Assembly (NCBI GenBank): GCA_046316025.1
Contig: JBKCXU010000108.1
Span: 1 to 64,000, forward strand
Direction of reading: 5' to 3'
Source: JAJTHJ01 sp046316025
Lineage (GTDB): Bacteria > Pseudomonadota > Gammaproteobacteria > Burkholderiales > Burkholderiaceae_F
DNA length: 64,000 nt
The position numbers were made by a program, and so were the translations under genes. Positions 1 through 10,100 of the stretch are shown piece after piece; position 1 is the first letter of the stretch; every line of letters starts with the position of its first letter. The notes under the pieces are model-generated. The model was not told the DNA's origin and searched no databases. It saw only the letters and a program-made list of their open reading frames with translations.

Positions 1-14
1 CAGGCGCCTCTCCC

Positions 15-3000
15 CTACAGATCGCCGCCGGCGCCGCCCTCGAGCCAGTCGGCGTTGGCACCGCCGCTGAGTGTGTCGTCGTTGGCGCCGCCCCGCAGGG
101 TGTCGGTCAGCGCGCCACCGATCAGCACGTCGTTACCGGTGTTGCCGTTCAACCCCAGCGCCGGGTCGTACAGCCAGGCGCTGGCTTGCGCCGCCGAGTT
201 GGGCAGCCAGACCGTATCGTTACCCGCCAGCGCATCCTGCGGGCTGCCGAGGTAGAGGAACGGCGCCGCGTTGAAGTCGACCGTGTCGTTGCCGGCGGTG
301 AACAGGGCCACCGGCGTGATCGTGTTGCCGGCGAGGTCGGTGACGACCACCGTCTCCCACTGATCGACCGTCAGATGCAGGGCATCGAGCGTCTGGCTGG
401 CGCCGGGCGCGGCCAGCACGGCAAGCAGATCGGCCAAGACCGCGCCGGTGATCTGGTCCGGGTTCAGGCGGATGATCAGCGTGTCGGTGCCGGCGCCGCC
501 GAGATAGGAATCGTTGCCGCTTTGCGAGGCGTCGTAAACAACGATGCCGGTGTCGTCGCCGGCACCGCCGTCGACCCAATCGGCACCCGCGCCGCCGTCC
601 AGCACGTCGTCGCCGGCCCGTCCGCTCAAGCGGTTGCCACCAGCATCGCCGACCAGCCGGTCGGCCAGCGATGTACCCACCAGGTTCTCGATGCCGACCA
701 AGGTATCGAAGCCGCCCAGGCCGTCGCCAACCCCGGTCGCCGCGCCGCCGCCGACGAGCGCCAGCGTCACGCCGGAGAACACGCCGATGGCGTCGTAGTA
801 GGCGGTGTCGTCGCCACTGCCGCCGTAGAGCGAATCGTCGCCACCCAAGCCGAACAGCGTGTCGTCGCCGCTGCCGCCGATCAGGGTGTTGACACCCGCG
901 CTTCCGGTCAGCGTGACTGACTGCGTGCTGTCGGCGGCATCCACGCTTTCGAAGTTGCCGACGACCGCGGCGTCGTTGCTGCTTTGGTCGACAGCGCTCA
1001 GATCGATGGTGGCCGCCGTACTGACCACCAGCAGATCGTTGTCCCCCACGCCACCATCGATCACCGCGGCCGTGCCGCTGTAGACGATGCGGTCGCTGCC
1101 CGCGTTGCCGAGTAACGTGTCGGCGCCGCCCGTGCCGTCGATGACGTCGGCTGCGCTGCCACCGATCAGGGTGTTGACGCCTGCATCGCCGGTCAGCGTC
1201 ACCGACTGCGTGCTGTCGGTAGCGTCCACGCTCTCGAAACCGGTGATGACGGCCGCGTCGTTGCTGCTCTGGTCGGCGGCAGTGAGGTCGATGGTCGCCG
1301 CGCTCTTGACGACCAGCCCGTCGTTGTCTGCGACGCCACCGTCGATCACCACCGCCGTGCCGCTGTAAACGATGCGATCGCTGCCCGCATTGCCGAGTAA
1401 CGTATCGGCGCCGCCCGCACCGTCGATGACGTCGGCCGCGCTGCCGCCGACCAGGGTATTGACACCGCTAGTGCCAACCAGCGTTACCGATTGCGTGCTG
1501 TCCGCGGCATCGACGTTCTCGAATCCCGCGACGCTCGGACCCGCGCCGATGTTCTGGTTCGTCAGGTTGAGGTTCAGCGTCACGCCGCTGCCGACCCGCA
1601 GCCGATCGACGCCGGTGCCGCCATCGATGGACAGCGCCGCGGTGGCATACGCCACACTGTCGTTGCCGACGCCGGCAGCGAGAAGGTCGGCACCGCCGCC
1701 ACCGTCGATGCTGTCGTCGCCACTGCCGCCTCGAAGCGTGTTGGCGTCCGCGCCGCCCAACAAAGTCACGGCATCAGTGGCGCCGCCGGCATCGACGTTT
1801 TCGAACCCGAGAACAACCGCGCCCGCGCTGGCGTTTTGGTTCGGTTGCTCAAGATCCAGTGTCACGGCACTGCCGACGATCAGCGTGTCGCTGTCGGCGC
1901 CGCCGTCCAGGGTCGCGGCGCCGACCCGATACACGACCGCGTCGTTGCCGCCGCCGCCGGCAATGCGGTCGGCGCCGGAACTGCCGTCGATCGTGTCGTT
2001 GCCACTGCCGCCGTCGATGGTGTCGGCCAGCGCGCCGCCGGTGACGCGATCGTTGCCGCCGCCGCCGTCGAAGCCACGGCTCGGATCGAAACCCCAGGCC
2101 TGCGCCTGTTGCAGCGTGTTGGCGAGCGTGACGACGTCGTCGCCGGCCAGCGCGTCGTACTGCGTGCCGTCGAGGTAGAACAACGGCGTCGCATTGAAGT
2201 CCACCGTATCGTCGCCGGCGCTGAACAGCGGCAGAGCCGAGATCACGTTGCCGTTCAGGTCGCGCAGCTGCACTGCCTCCCAGCCGCCGACCGCCAAGTG
2301 CAGCGCGTCCAGCGATTGAGTGGCTGATGGCTGCGCAACGAGCGCCTGCAAGTCGGTCAGCACCGGGCCGACGATCACCGTCGGGTCGATCGTCACCACG
2401 AGCGTGTCGAAGCCGGCACCGCCGAGGTAGGTGTCGAATGCGGATTGCGTCGCAACGTAGGTCACCGTGCCGATGTCGTTGCCGGCGCCGCCGTCGATCC
2501 AATCGGCCCCGGCGCGGCCGTCCAGGCTATCGTCGCCGGCGCCGCCGAACTGCGCGTTGCCGCCGGAGTCGCCGACAATCGTGTCGTTGCCGCTGCCGCC
2601 GATGAAGTTTTCGATCGAAAGCAGCCGGTCGGCATCGCCGCCGGCGACGGTCAGTACCGCGGTGCCGGCACTGTCGAGTGTGACCGTCAGCGCCGACGAG
2701 GCGTACGCGTAGTCCGCCGCATCGTCCCCCGTACCGCCGTCGAGCAGATCGTCGCCGGCGCCGCCTTGCAGCACATCCCGGCCAGCACCGCCGAAGAGCG
2801 TGTCGTCGCCGCCGCCGCCGGCCAGCGTGTCGTCGTCCGCGCCGCCATAGACCGTATCGGCGAGATTGCCGCCGTAGACGGTGTCGCCACCTTCGCCGGC
2901 ATCGAACGGCGTGCCGATCGCGTACCCGGCCTCTTGCGCCGCCGCGGCATCCAGCGGGAGCCAAACGAGATCGTCGCCGGCCAATGCGTTGTACTGCGAA

Positions 3001-3779
3001 CCGGCGTCGTAATCGACCGCGCCGATCGCGTTGAAGTCGACCCGATCCGGCCCCGTCGTGAACAGCGGCGGCACATCCTGGATCGTGATCACGAAGATCT
3101 GATCGCCGTACAAGCCGCGCGAGTCGGTAGCGCGAACGACGATGGTTAGGCTGGCCGCTGCCTCGTAGTCGAGCGGCTGTGCGACCTGCAGCACATTGCC
3201 GTCGATACGAAATGCACCGCTCGGGTCGGAGACGATGGTGAAGACGAACGGCGGCAGCGTCCCAGAGGTGGACACCGTAAAGGTACCTACGTTGGTGCCG
3301 ATCAGCGCGCTTTCCGGCACGCTGTCGTTGGACAGCACGAGGGTGTCGGGCGCACGCGGGGTCGACGGCGCACTGCCGCGAAGAGCCGGTCCTTCGATCG
3401 GCAACAGCGCCGGGGCGCCGAGCGCAACGAGCGTGCCGGAGCCGCTCAAACCAATCAGATCGACACCCGCGAGCGGGGACAACAGTGCGAGCGACCCCTG
3501 ATCCAGGATCGACAAGGCGTAGGGCGAAAAGGAGAACACCGGCAGCGTGCCATCCAGCGCCACGGCCCCGCCGAGTGCGATCTCGACGATGCCACGCACC
3601 AACAGCCGCTGCCGGTCTTCAGGCTCCAGAACGAAGGGCTGCCACCGCGCACCAGGTTCGTCACTGAGTTGCTGAACGCTGTCGGCTGGGCCGACGAGAA
3701 AGATCAAGCGCGGAGCGACGGCGAACTCATCCACGCGCCCGTCGGCCCGCCGGATCCGAATGAGTCTTCTCTCTCCCAT
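15..3779 (-). CDS. RTX (hemolysin-type calcium-binding repeat) surface/secreted protein with one cadherin-like domain
   Basis: A 1,254-residue protein, probably a type I secretion substrate exported by the transporter encoded upstream on the same strand. Residues 1-75 resemble the N-terminus of the giant protein upstream (both have RA[DN]GRV near residues 11-16, then PAD and VxEIA). Around residues 150-240 there is a cadherin-like domain with the motif LDYEAAASLTIVVRATDS. The rest is Asp/Gly-rich RTX nonapeptides (GGxGxDxLxGG), expected to bind calcium, with three copies of a DxVDFNA...ALAGxDxVWLP unit and four ~95-residue tandem repeats. The start is an ATG with only a weak purine-rich stretch upstream (GATAAGAAAT). 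The protein ends abruptly inside an RTX repeat (GGAGGDL then TAG) and lacks the C-terminal targeting domain present in the giant, so it may be truncated. The function as adhesin or matrix protein is inferred. Confidence 0.85.
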   Translation of the reverse strand: MGERRLIRIRRADGRVDEFAVAPRLIFLVGPADSVQQLSDEPGARWQPFVLEPEDRQRLLVRGIVEIALGGAVALDGTLPVFSFSPYALSILDQGSLALLSPLAGVDLIGLSGSGTLVALGAPALLPIEGPALRGSAPSTPRAPDTLVLSNDSVPESALIGTNVGTFTVSTSGTLPPFVFTIVSDPSGAFRIDGNVLQVAQPLDYEAAASLTIVVRATDSRGLYGDQIFVITIQDVPPLFTTGPDRVDFNAIGAVDYDAGSQYNALAGDDLVWLPLDAAAAQEAGYAIGTPFDAGEGGDTVYGGNLADTVYGGADDDTLAGGGGDDTLFGGAGRDVLQGGAGDDLLDGGTGDDAADYAYASSALTVTLDSAGTAVLTVAGGDADRLLSIENFIGGSGNDTIVGDSGGNAQFGGAGDDSLDGRAGADWIDGGAGNDIGTVTYVATQSAFDTYLGGAGFDTLVVTIDPTVIVGPVLTDLQALVAQPSATQSLDALHLAVGGWEAVQLRDLNGNVISALPLFSAGDDTVDFNATPLFYLDGTQYDALAGDDVVTLANTLQQAQAWGFDPSRGFDGGGGNDRVTGGALADTIDGGSGNDTIDGSSGADRIAGGGGNDAVVYRVGAATLDGGADSDTLIVGSAVTLDLEQPNQNASAGAVVLGFENVDAGGATDAVTLLGGADANTLRGGSGDDSIDGGGGADLLAAGVGNDSVAYATAALSIDGGTGVDRLRVGSGVTLNLNLTNQNIGAGPSVAGFENVDAADSTQSVTLVGTSGVNTLVGGSAADVIDGAGGADTLLGNAGSDRIVYSGTAVVIDGGVADNDGLVVKSAATIDLTAADQSSNDAAVITGFESVDATDSTQSVTLTGDAGVNTLIGGSAADVIDGTGGADTLLGNAGSDRIVYSGTAAVIDGGVGDNDLLVVSTAATIDLSAVDQSSNDAAVVGNFESVDAADSTQSVTLTGSAGVNTLIGGSGDDTLFGLGGDDSLYGGSGDDTAYYDAIGVFSGVTLALVGGGAATGVGDGLGGFDTLVGIENLVGTSLADRLVGDAGGNRLSGRAGDDVLDGGAGADWVDGGAGDDTGIVVYDASQSGNDSYLGGAGTDTLIIRLNPDQITGAVLADLLAVLAAPGASQTLDALHLTVDQWETVVVTDLAGNTITPVALFTAGNDTVDFNAAPFLYLGSPQDALAGNDTVWLPNSAAQASAWLYDPALGLNGNTGNDVLIGGALTDTLRGGANDDTLSGGANADWLEGGAGGDL
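886..1990 (-). repeat. Four tandem ~285-bp repeats within the RTX gene
   Basis: Units begin at about 886, 1171, 1456 and 1738 on the plus strand, with spacings of 285, 285 and 282 bp. On the minus strand each unit encodes a ~95-residue block with the pattern GFExVDAxDSTQSVTL, then GVNTLxGGSxADVIDG and IDGGxxxxDxLxV. The first three units are very similar at DNA level, which suggests recent duplication. Confidence 0.8.
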
Positions 3780-4143
3780 ATTTCTTATCGGACCGCTGCC
3801 GCGACCGTCGTCACGCGTTTAGGACAAACGGGCGCCTAAAGGATTCCCACGGTTGGTGCGGACGGCGCTGCAATCGCAAGAACTGCTCCCCCCCTTGAGG
3901 GGTTACTGCCCCTTAAACGACTGAACCATCTGCCGGAAAGTCCAGGAGGTGACTAAAGCCACAAACAGACCTTCCTCTTTGTTTCCCTGTTACCAAAAAC
4001 AGGGTAGCGCAAGATGAGGTCGAAGGGGCGACTTGGATCAACTACTGCGGTTGGCGCGCAACGCGCTGCCGAAAACCTGGGCCGCTCGCAAACCGGCGCT
4101 CCGGCGGCCGCGTGGCGCGGCGCGAACGACCGGAGCAGGAGCG
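3780..4143 (-). other. Intergenic region between the giant gene and the RTX gene, with short hairpins
   Basis: There is no gene in these 364 bases. On the minus strand (leader side of the RTX gene) I see several short stems. CCCTGTT/AACAGGG lies at 3985-4004 with a 6-base loop. GTGGC-TTTA-GTCAC lies near 3949-3962. AGGGG/CCCCT lies at 3898-3913, and its CCCC can alternatively pair with the G-run at 3888-3894. None has a T-run, so none is a convincing terminator. The part around 3920-4000 is visibly richer in A/T than its surroundings, as a promoter region might be, but I could not identify clear -35/-10 boxes. Confidence 0.5.
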
Positions 4144-7100
4144 TTACGGCGTCGGCGTCGGCAACCCGAACCGCTGCAGGTCGGGGTCCACGAGCAGCAG
4201 CGCGCTGCCGTTGGTGTAGGCGTAATAGGTCTCGCCGTCGACGGTCTGGTTCAGCCCGGCCGAGTAGGTCCAGCCGCTGTCGGCGACCTGCAGCGCATCG
4301 CCGGCATTACCGCTGACGATCAACGGCGTCAGTCCGCCGCTGGTACGCGCCTCGGACAGGTCGAGCACGTCGGCAAGGGCCAGCCTGAGCGTGTTGTCGC
4401 CGCTGCCGGTTAGGTCGATCCGCTCGATCGACGCGGCCCGCTCCGGCGTCAGTTGCGTGAAGTCGAGGAACAGGCCGCCGCCGTCGATCCGCAGCGTGTC
4501 GCTGCCGGCGCCGCCGTCGATGCGGGCAAACCCGTTGAGCGCGTTGCCCAGCAGCGGATCGGCAATGCCGAGCGTGATCCCGCCGCCCGCAGTCTGGCTC
4601 ACGGCCAGTACATCGTTGCCGGCGCCGCCGCGCAGTACGTCGGCGCCGCCGGCGCCGGCGAGCGTGTCGTCGCCGGCGGTACCGACGAGCGCATCGGCGC
4701 CCGGCGTTGCCGCGCCACTCAAGGAGACGTTGGCGGCGAAGCCAAAGAGCACATAAGCGGCGCCGTTGTTGGTCGCGCCTTCGTCCGCGTTCTTGGACGA
4801 GACGATCAGGTCGTCGAAGCCGTCGCCGTTGAGGTCGCCCGCCGCCGATACCGCACTGCCCAGCGCGTCGGTGCTGGCTGCGCCCTGGATGCGGAAGCCC
4901 TGTGCGGGAGCGAGGTTGGCCAGATCGATGGCGCCCAGGCTGGACCGACTGCCGCCGCCGAAGATCACGTAGGTTGCGCCGCGATCGGCCTGTCCACCGC
5001 CGTCAAAGCCGGGCGCAGCGACAAGGAAGTCGTCGAACCCGTCGCCGTTGAAGTCGCCCGCACGGGATACCGCGCTACCCAAGGCGTCGCCGGCGGCCGC
5101 GCCGGAGAAGCGCAGCCCGGTCGCCGCGGTCATCGTGGCCACGTCGATGGTCGCGGCAAAGCCCGCGCCGGAGCCGAACAGCAGATAGGCCTGGCCGCCT
5201 GCGCCGGCGCCCGGCGCGCCAACGAGGTAATCGGCATAACCGTCGCCATCGACGTCGCCCGCCGCCGCGATGCTTTGACCCAGCTTGCTATTGGCCGCCC
5301 CGACCAGACGAGTGCCGGCACTGCCCATCGCAGCGAGATCGAGTGCACCGAGACTGGGCCGCGAGCCGTCGCCGAGAACGACGTAGACCACATCCTTGAC
5401 GACCGGATTACCTGCCGGTGGCTGATAGATGCGGTAAGCCGCGTTGGCGGTGGGCGGGTAGGTGTTGACGCCGCCGAACTGCCACAGCGTCAATCCCGTG
5501 GTGCCCGACGCGCTTTCGATGCCGATGACGCCGCTGTTCAAACTACTGATGCTGTTGTACTGAAGAACGATGTCGCCGTCGTTTTCGAGGATCGCCTGAT
5601 AGGTAAAGGGCCCGCCGCCGTAGCCAGAAATCGCCTTGTACTGGACGATGAAGCGACCATTCGCGGTGTCGTTGTAGTAACTGATCGACCCGCTATCGAC
5701 ATTGTCCCGCCACAGCGCAGCGATCAAATCGTTGGGCGTACTGCTCGTCGGCAGCGACGTCGGAGTCCACGACACCAGGTCGCCCGTGTTGAAGCCGACA
5801 ATGCCATTGGACGTGATGTAAGCGGTCGTCTTGGCCGAGCCATAGAAGTTGAAGGTAAATGGCAGGGTCACCGCCTGGTAGTTGTCGTCGCCGAGCCCCG
5901 GGATCTGGACATATCCGGGCAAGGTCGTGATGTCCGTCCACGCATAGGCGGTGGTCTCGACCGTATACGCGCCACCAGCGGTACGGACGATCACGCCCGG
6001 CTGCGCTACGGCAAAGTCGGCTCTGCCATCGCCGTTGATGTCACCGATGCCAGCTACCGCCGCCCCGGCATCGCCACTGTTGGCGGAGTTATCGAGCCGC
6101 ACCGCGGTCGAGGCCGGCGCGCCAGCCAGATCAAGCGTCCCGCTCACCGTGCCGTCGCCGAACAACACGTAGGCGGCACCCGCTTTGGACACCCCCACCG
6201 TGACGTTGGGTGCACCGACGAGAAGGTCGTCGCGGCCATCGCCATCGACGTCGCCGGCGGCGCTCACCGCGTAGCCCAGTTGGTCTCCAGCCGCTTCGGC
6301 ACCGATGGCAAATCCGTTGCTTCCAAGCGCCGCCACGCTGACCGCCCCGCGCGCACTGCCAGCCTGGCCGTAAATCACGTAGGCGGCGCCCGAGTCGGTT
6401 CGGCCGGCGACGTCCGCCACCGGCGCGCCCACCAGGATGTCGCCGATGCCGTCGCCGTTGATGTCACCCGCGGCGGAGATGGCGCTGCCGAGGGCGCCAC
6501 CGGCTTCGCCGATGATCCGGTAGCCCAGCGCCGGGTCGGCAGTGATCGACGCGGCATTGATCACGGCACGACCGAAGGCATCGACCGTGAAATTGCTGCT
6601 GCCGCCGTAAACCACGTAGGCGGTGCCATTGCCGGTGCCGTCGGTCAGCGCATAGTCGTCGCGGCCGTCGCCGTTGACATCGCCCAACCCGGCGACGTTC
6701 CACACGGTGTCGCCGGCAACCGGCCCTTGAACCACCAGTCCCACAGCGGCCGACAGCCCGCTGGCCGTCACCTGACCGTCGGCGACCGCCAGATCCAGGT
6801 ACCAGGGCAGCGTGTAATAGGCGGCGCTGCCGCCCGACTCCGAGCGCACGTAGATCTGGCGCGCGCCCCCTTGCGTGAACGCTGCGGGCGCCGCCACCGA
6901 TTGATCGGCGCCGCTCGCGCTGTCGACGACCCGCGTCCAGCCACCTGCGCCCGCGCCATCCCAATCGACGTCGATGGTGGCGCCCGCCGCGCTGCGTACG
7001 GTCACGCTCGGGGTCGCGTCCGTGGTGTAGCCGTCGGCGCTCGAAGCACCGGTATCGCTGGCGGGCGCCAGCCGCGGCACCGCGAGCCACGCCGGCTCGT

Positions 7101-10100
7101 TCACACCCTGCACGGTAATCGCCAGTTGCCCCTGCGCCAGGGCCGTGCCGGCCGTGGCGGTGTAGTTCAGCGTCTCCTGCACCGTCGCGCCGGCGCCCAG
7201 CAGTTGCACGGCTTCCTTCGAGTTGTCCACGCTGAAGCTGTAACTGCCATCGGCGGCGATCGTCAACTGACCGTAGGTGGTGGAGACCACCGTCGTGCCG
7301 CTGGCTGCAACCGTCACGCCGTTGACCTGAGTGACGGCAGACACTCCGCTGTCGTTGGTCAGCAGATTTCCCAGCACTGGAGTGCCTTCTTCGGCTGCCG
7401 TCAGACCATCGTTGCCGACGGAGACGACCTGCACCGCAGTGGCAACCCGAACCTGCAGCCCCGTGCCGGGCGACAGGATGCGGTAGCCGGCATCGGACCC
7501 GGTGCCGACGGTCGTAGTCCAGCTCGTATCCGGCAGGACCACGGCGTCCTGCGCGTCGCCCTCGATGGTCAGGATCACAGTACCGCCGCTGCGCTGGCCA
7601 CTGGCGGCGGTGACGCCTGCGCGCGACAGCAGCAGCGTATTGCTGCCGCCCACATTCAGATCAATGATCTCCAGCTCCGACAGGCGCTCCGGCGCGGTGC
7701 CACGCAGTTCCAGAACGACGCCACCGCCCTCGATCAGCAGCGTGTCGCGGCCGGTGCCACCGTCGATCCGCCGGAAGTTTCCATCGGACATCACGATCAA
7801 GTCGTCGCCGGCACCGGCACGGATGCTGTCCGCGCCGCCGCGGCCGGCCAGCCGATCGGCACCGGCGGAGCCGAGCAGGATGTCGGCGCCCGTCGTGCCC
7901 GCCGTACTGCGCACCCCCGTGGTGTCGAAGCCGAGCAGCACGTAGGCGCTGCCGGCGGAGCTGGAGCCGCTGTCGGCGCTGCCTTCGGCGCCGATCACGA
8001 TGTCGTCGTAGCCGTCGCCGTTGATGTCGCCGCCGCCGGCCACCGCGGTCAGCCGGTCGTTGGCGTCATCGCCCCGCAGCGCGAAGCCGTCGGCCAGCGT
8101 CAGGTTGGCAAGATCCAGCACGCGCCGACCGGTCGTCGCATCCAGCGTGCCGAAGCCGCCGGCCTTGCCGTAGATGAGATAAACCTTGCCCGCGTCGGTG
8201 CCGTTGGCGTCATTGAACTCCGCGCCGATCAGGAAGTCGTCGAAGCCGTCGCCGTTGAAGTCGCCGGCGGGCGACACCCGGCGCGCGAAGTTGGCGGAGG
8301 TCGAGCCGCCCTCGCCCTGCAGCACGAAGCCGGCTTCCGGCGTGAAGCCCAGTGCAGCCGAAGATACGTCGATGCTGCCCCAGCCGCCGGCCCGACCGAA
8401 CAGCACGTAGGCTGCACCGGCGCCCGAGGTGCTGCCACGCGGCGCGTTTTCGGCACCGATAATCACGTCCTGAATACCATCGCCGTTGATGTCGCCAATG
8501 CCAGCGGCGGAGCGGCCGAACCGATCTCCAGCCGCATCGCCGCTGACCACGAAGCCCTCCTGGGAGGTCAGCGCTGACAGCGTGGTGGCAGCCAAGCCAC
8601 TTGCAGGCTTTATCGCTGCGGCGCCATAGACGATGTATGCCCGTTCACCCTCGCCGCCGATCACCAGGTCGTCGATGCCGTCGGCATTCAGGTCGCCGGC
8701 GTTTTCCAGCGACTGCCAATAACCGGTCAAGGAGGACGTCGGCCCGTACAGAACGCGCACCGGCGTCGACCCTATGCTGGCCAGATCCAAGGACAGGTTG
8801 TAAGGCCAATAGGTCGAGCCTGTTCCAAAGACGATGTAGGTAGCGCCGCCGCTGGCGCTGCCCTGAGAGCTCCAGGGTGCAGCAAACGCGGCATCCTCGT
8901 AACCGTCGCCGTTGAAGTCGCCGACAGCAACGTCGTGACCGAGATACTCGTACGAGCCTCGGCCGTAGATTCCTACGGCGCTCGCGCCGCCGTAGGACGA
9001 CAGATCCAGGACGCGTTGCGTGCCGCTGACGTAGCCGATCGCGCCACCCGTTTGACCCCAGATGATGTGCGCGATGCCGTTGTCGATGCGCGAGTTGTTG
9101 GCATCGGCATTGGGTGCGCCGCGCAGCAGATCAGATAAACCGTCGCCGTTGACATCGCCCACCGCCAGATGCCAGGCGTTGGATTGCGTATGGGCGCCCT
9201 TGATGACCGCACCATCGTCGGCACGGACGGTCGAGGCGGTGATCGAGAAGCGACCGCGTGAATCGGTGACGAGGGAATCCGGCACGCCGAAGAAGACGTA
9301 GGCCTCGCCTCGGCCGGAGTTGACGCCCGGCGCGGCAACGACGACATCGGCCAGTCCGTCACCGGTCATGTCGGGCGCCAGCGCCACGCCGACCCCGAGA
9401 TACGTAAAGCTCGTGGCGGTGCCCTGGATTACGAAGCCGAGCGACTTGCCCAGGCTGCCGAGATCGAGGCCGCTCGCCGACAACGGCGTCTCGATCGCCA
9501 GGCTGAGGTTGCCGCCAGCCGTTTGCGCGCCTTGGGTCACCGTGACCGTTGCCGTGTAGTTCCCGGCTGCATACGGTGTGGTCGGGGTTACGGACAGCAT
9601 CTGCACGCCGCTGCCCGCAACCGCGAAGTTCTGGGTGGTGCCATTACCCCAATTGACCGTCACATCGGTACCACCCATGACAGAGAACTGCAAGGTCGGC
9701 GTGGTGTCGGCGGTGACCCCGTCGTTGGTGCCGACGCCGGTGTCGCTGCCGGCAGCGAGCGCGAGGCCGCTGAAGCCAAGGGCAACACCCGGTAGCTGGA
9801 CGGCAGCGCCCCCGGAGACGTCGATCTGCGTGCCGCCGCTGCGCAAGCGCAGGCCGTCGCCGGCGGCGCTCGCCTGCCAGCCGGAACCCAGCAAGGTGAC
9901 GACGTCGGCGCTGGTGCCCGTGACCTCCAGCACCGCAAACCCGCCCGCGCCCCTCTCGGAAAGCTGCGCCGCACTGCGCGCATCGAGAACGAGCGTCTGG
10001 CTGCCGGCTGCGGTAAGGTCGATGCGTTCGATCGAACTGGCCTTCTCTTCCGTCAGCGTGGTTAAGTCGACCGTGATCGTGCCCGCGCGCAGCGCCAGCG

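Noticed and set aside
3985..4004. CCCTGTT/AACAGGG hairpin as the terminator of the giant gene
   Set aside because: There is no T-run on the minus-strand side and it lies about 140 bases past the stop, so a terminator call is not supported.
3780..4143. A cyclic-di-GMP (GEMM) riboswitch in the leader of the RTX gene
   Set aside because: The conserved GEMM sequence elements are not present; only short unrelated hairpins are seen.
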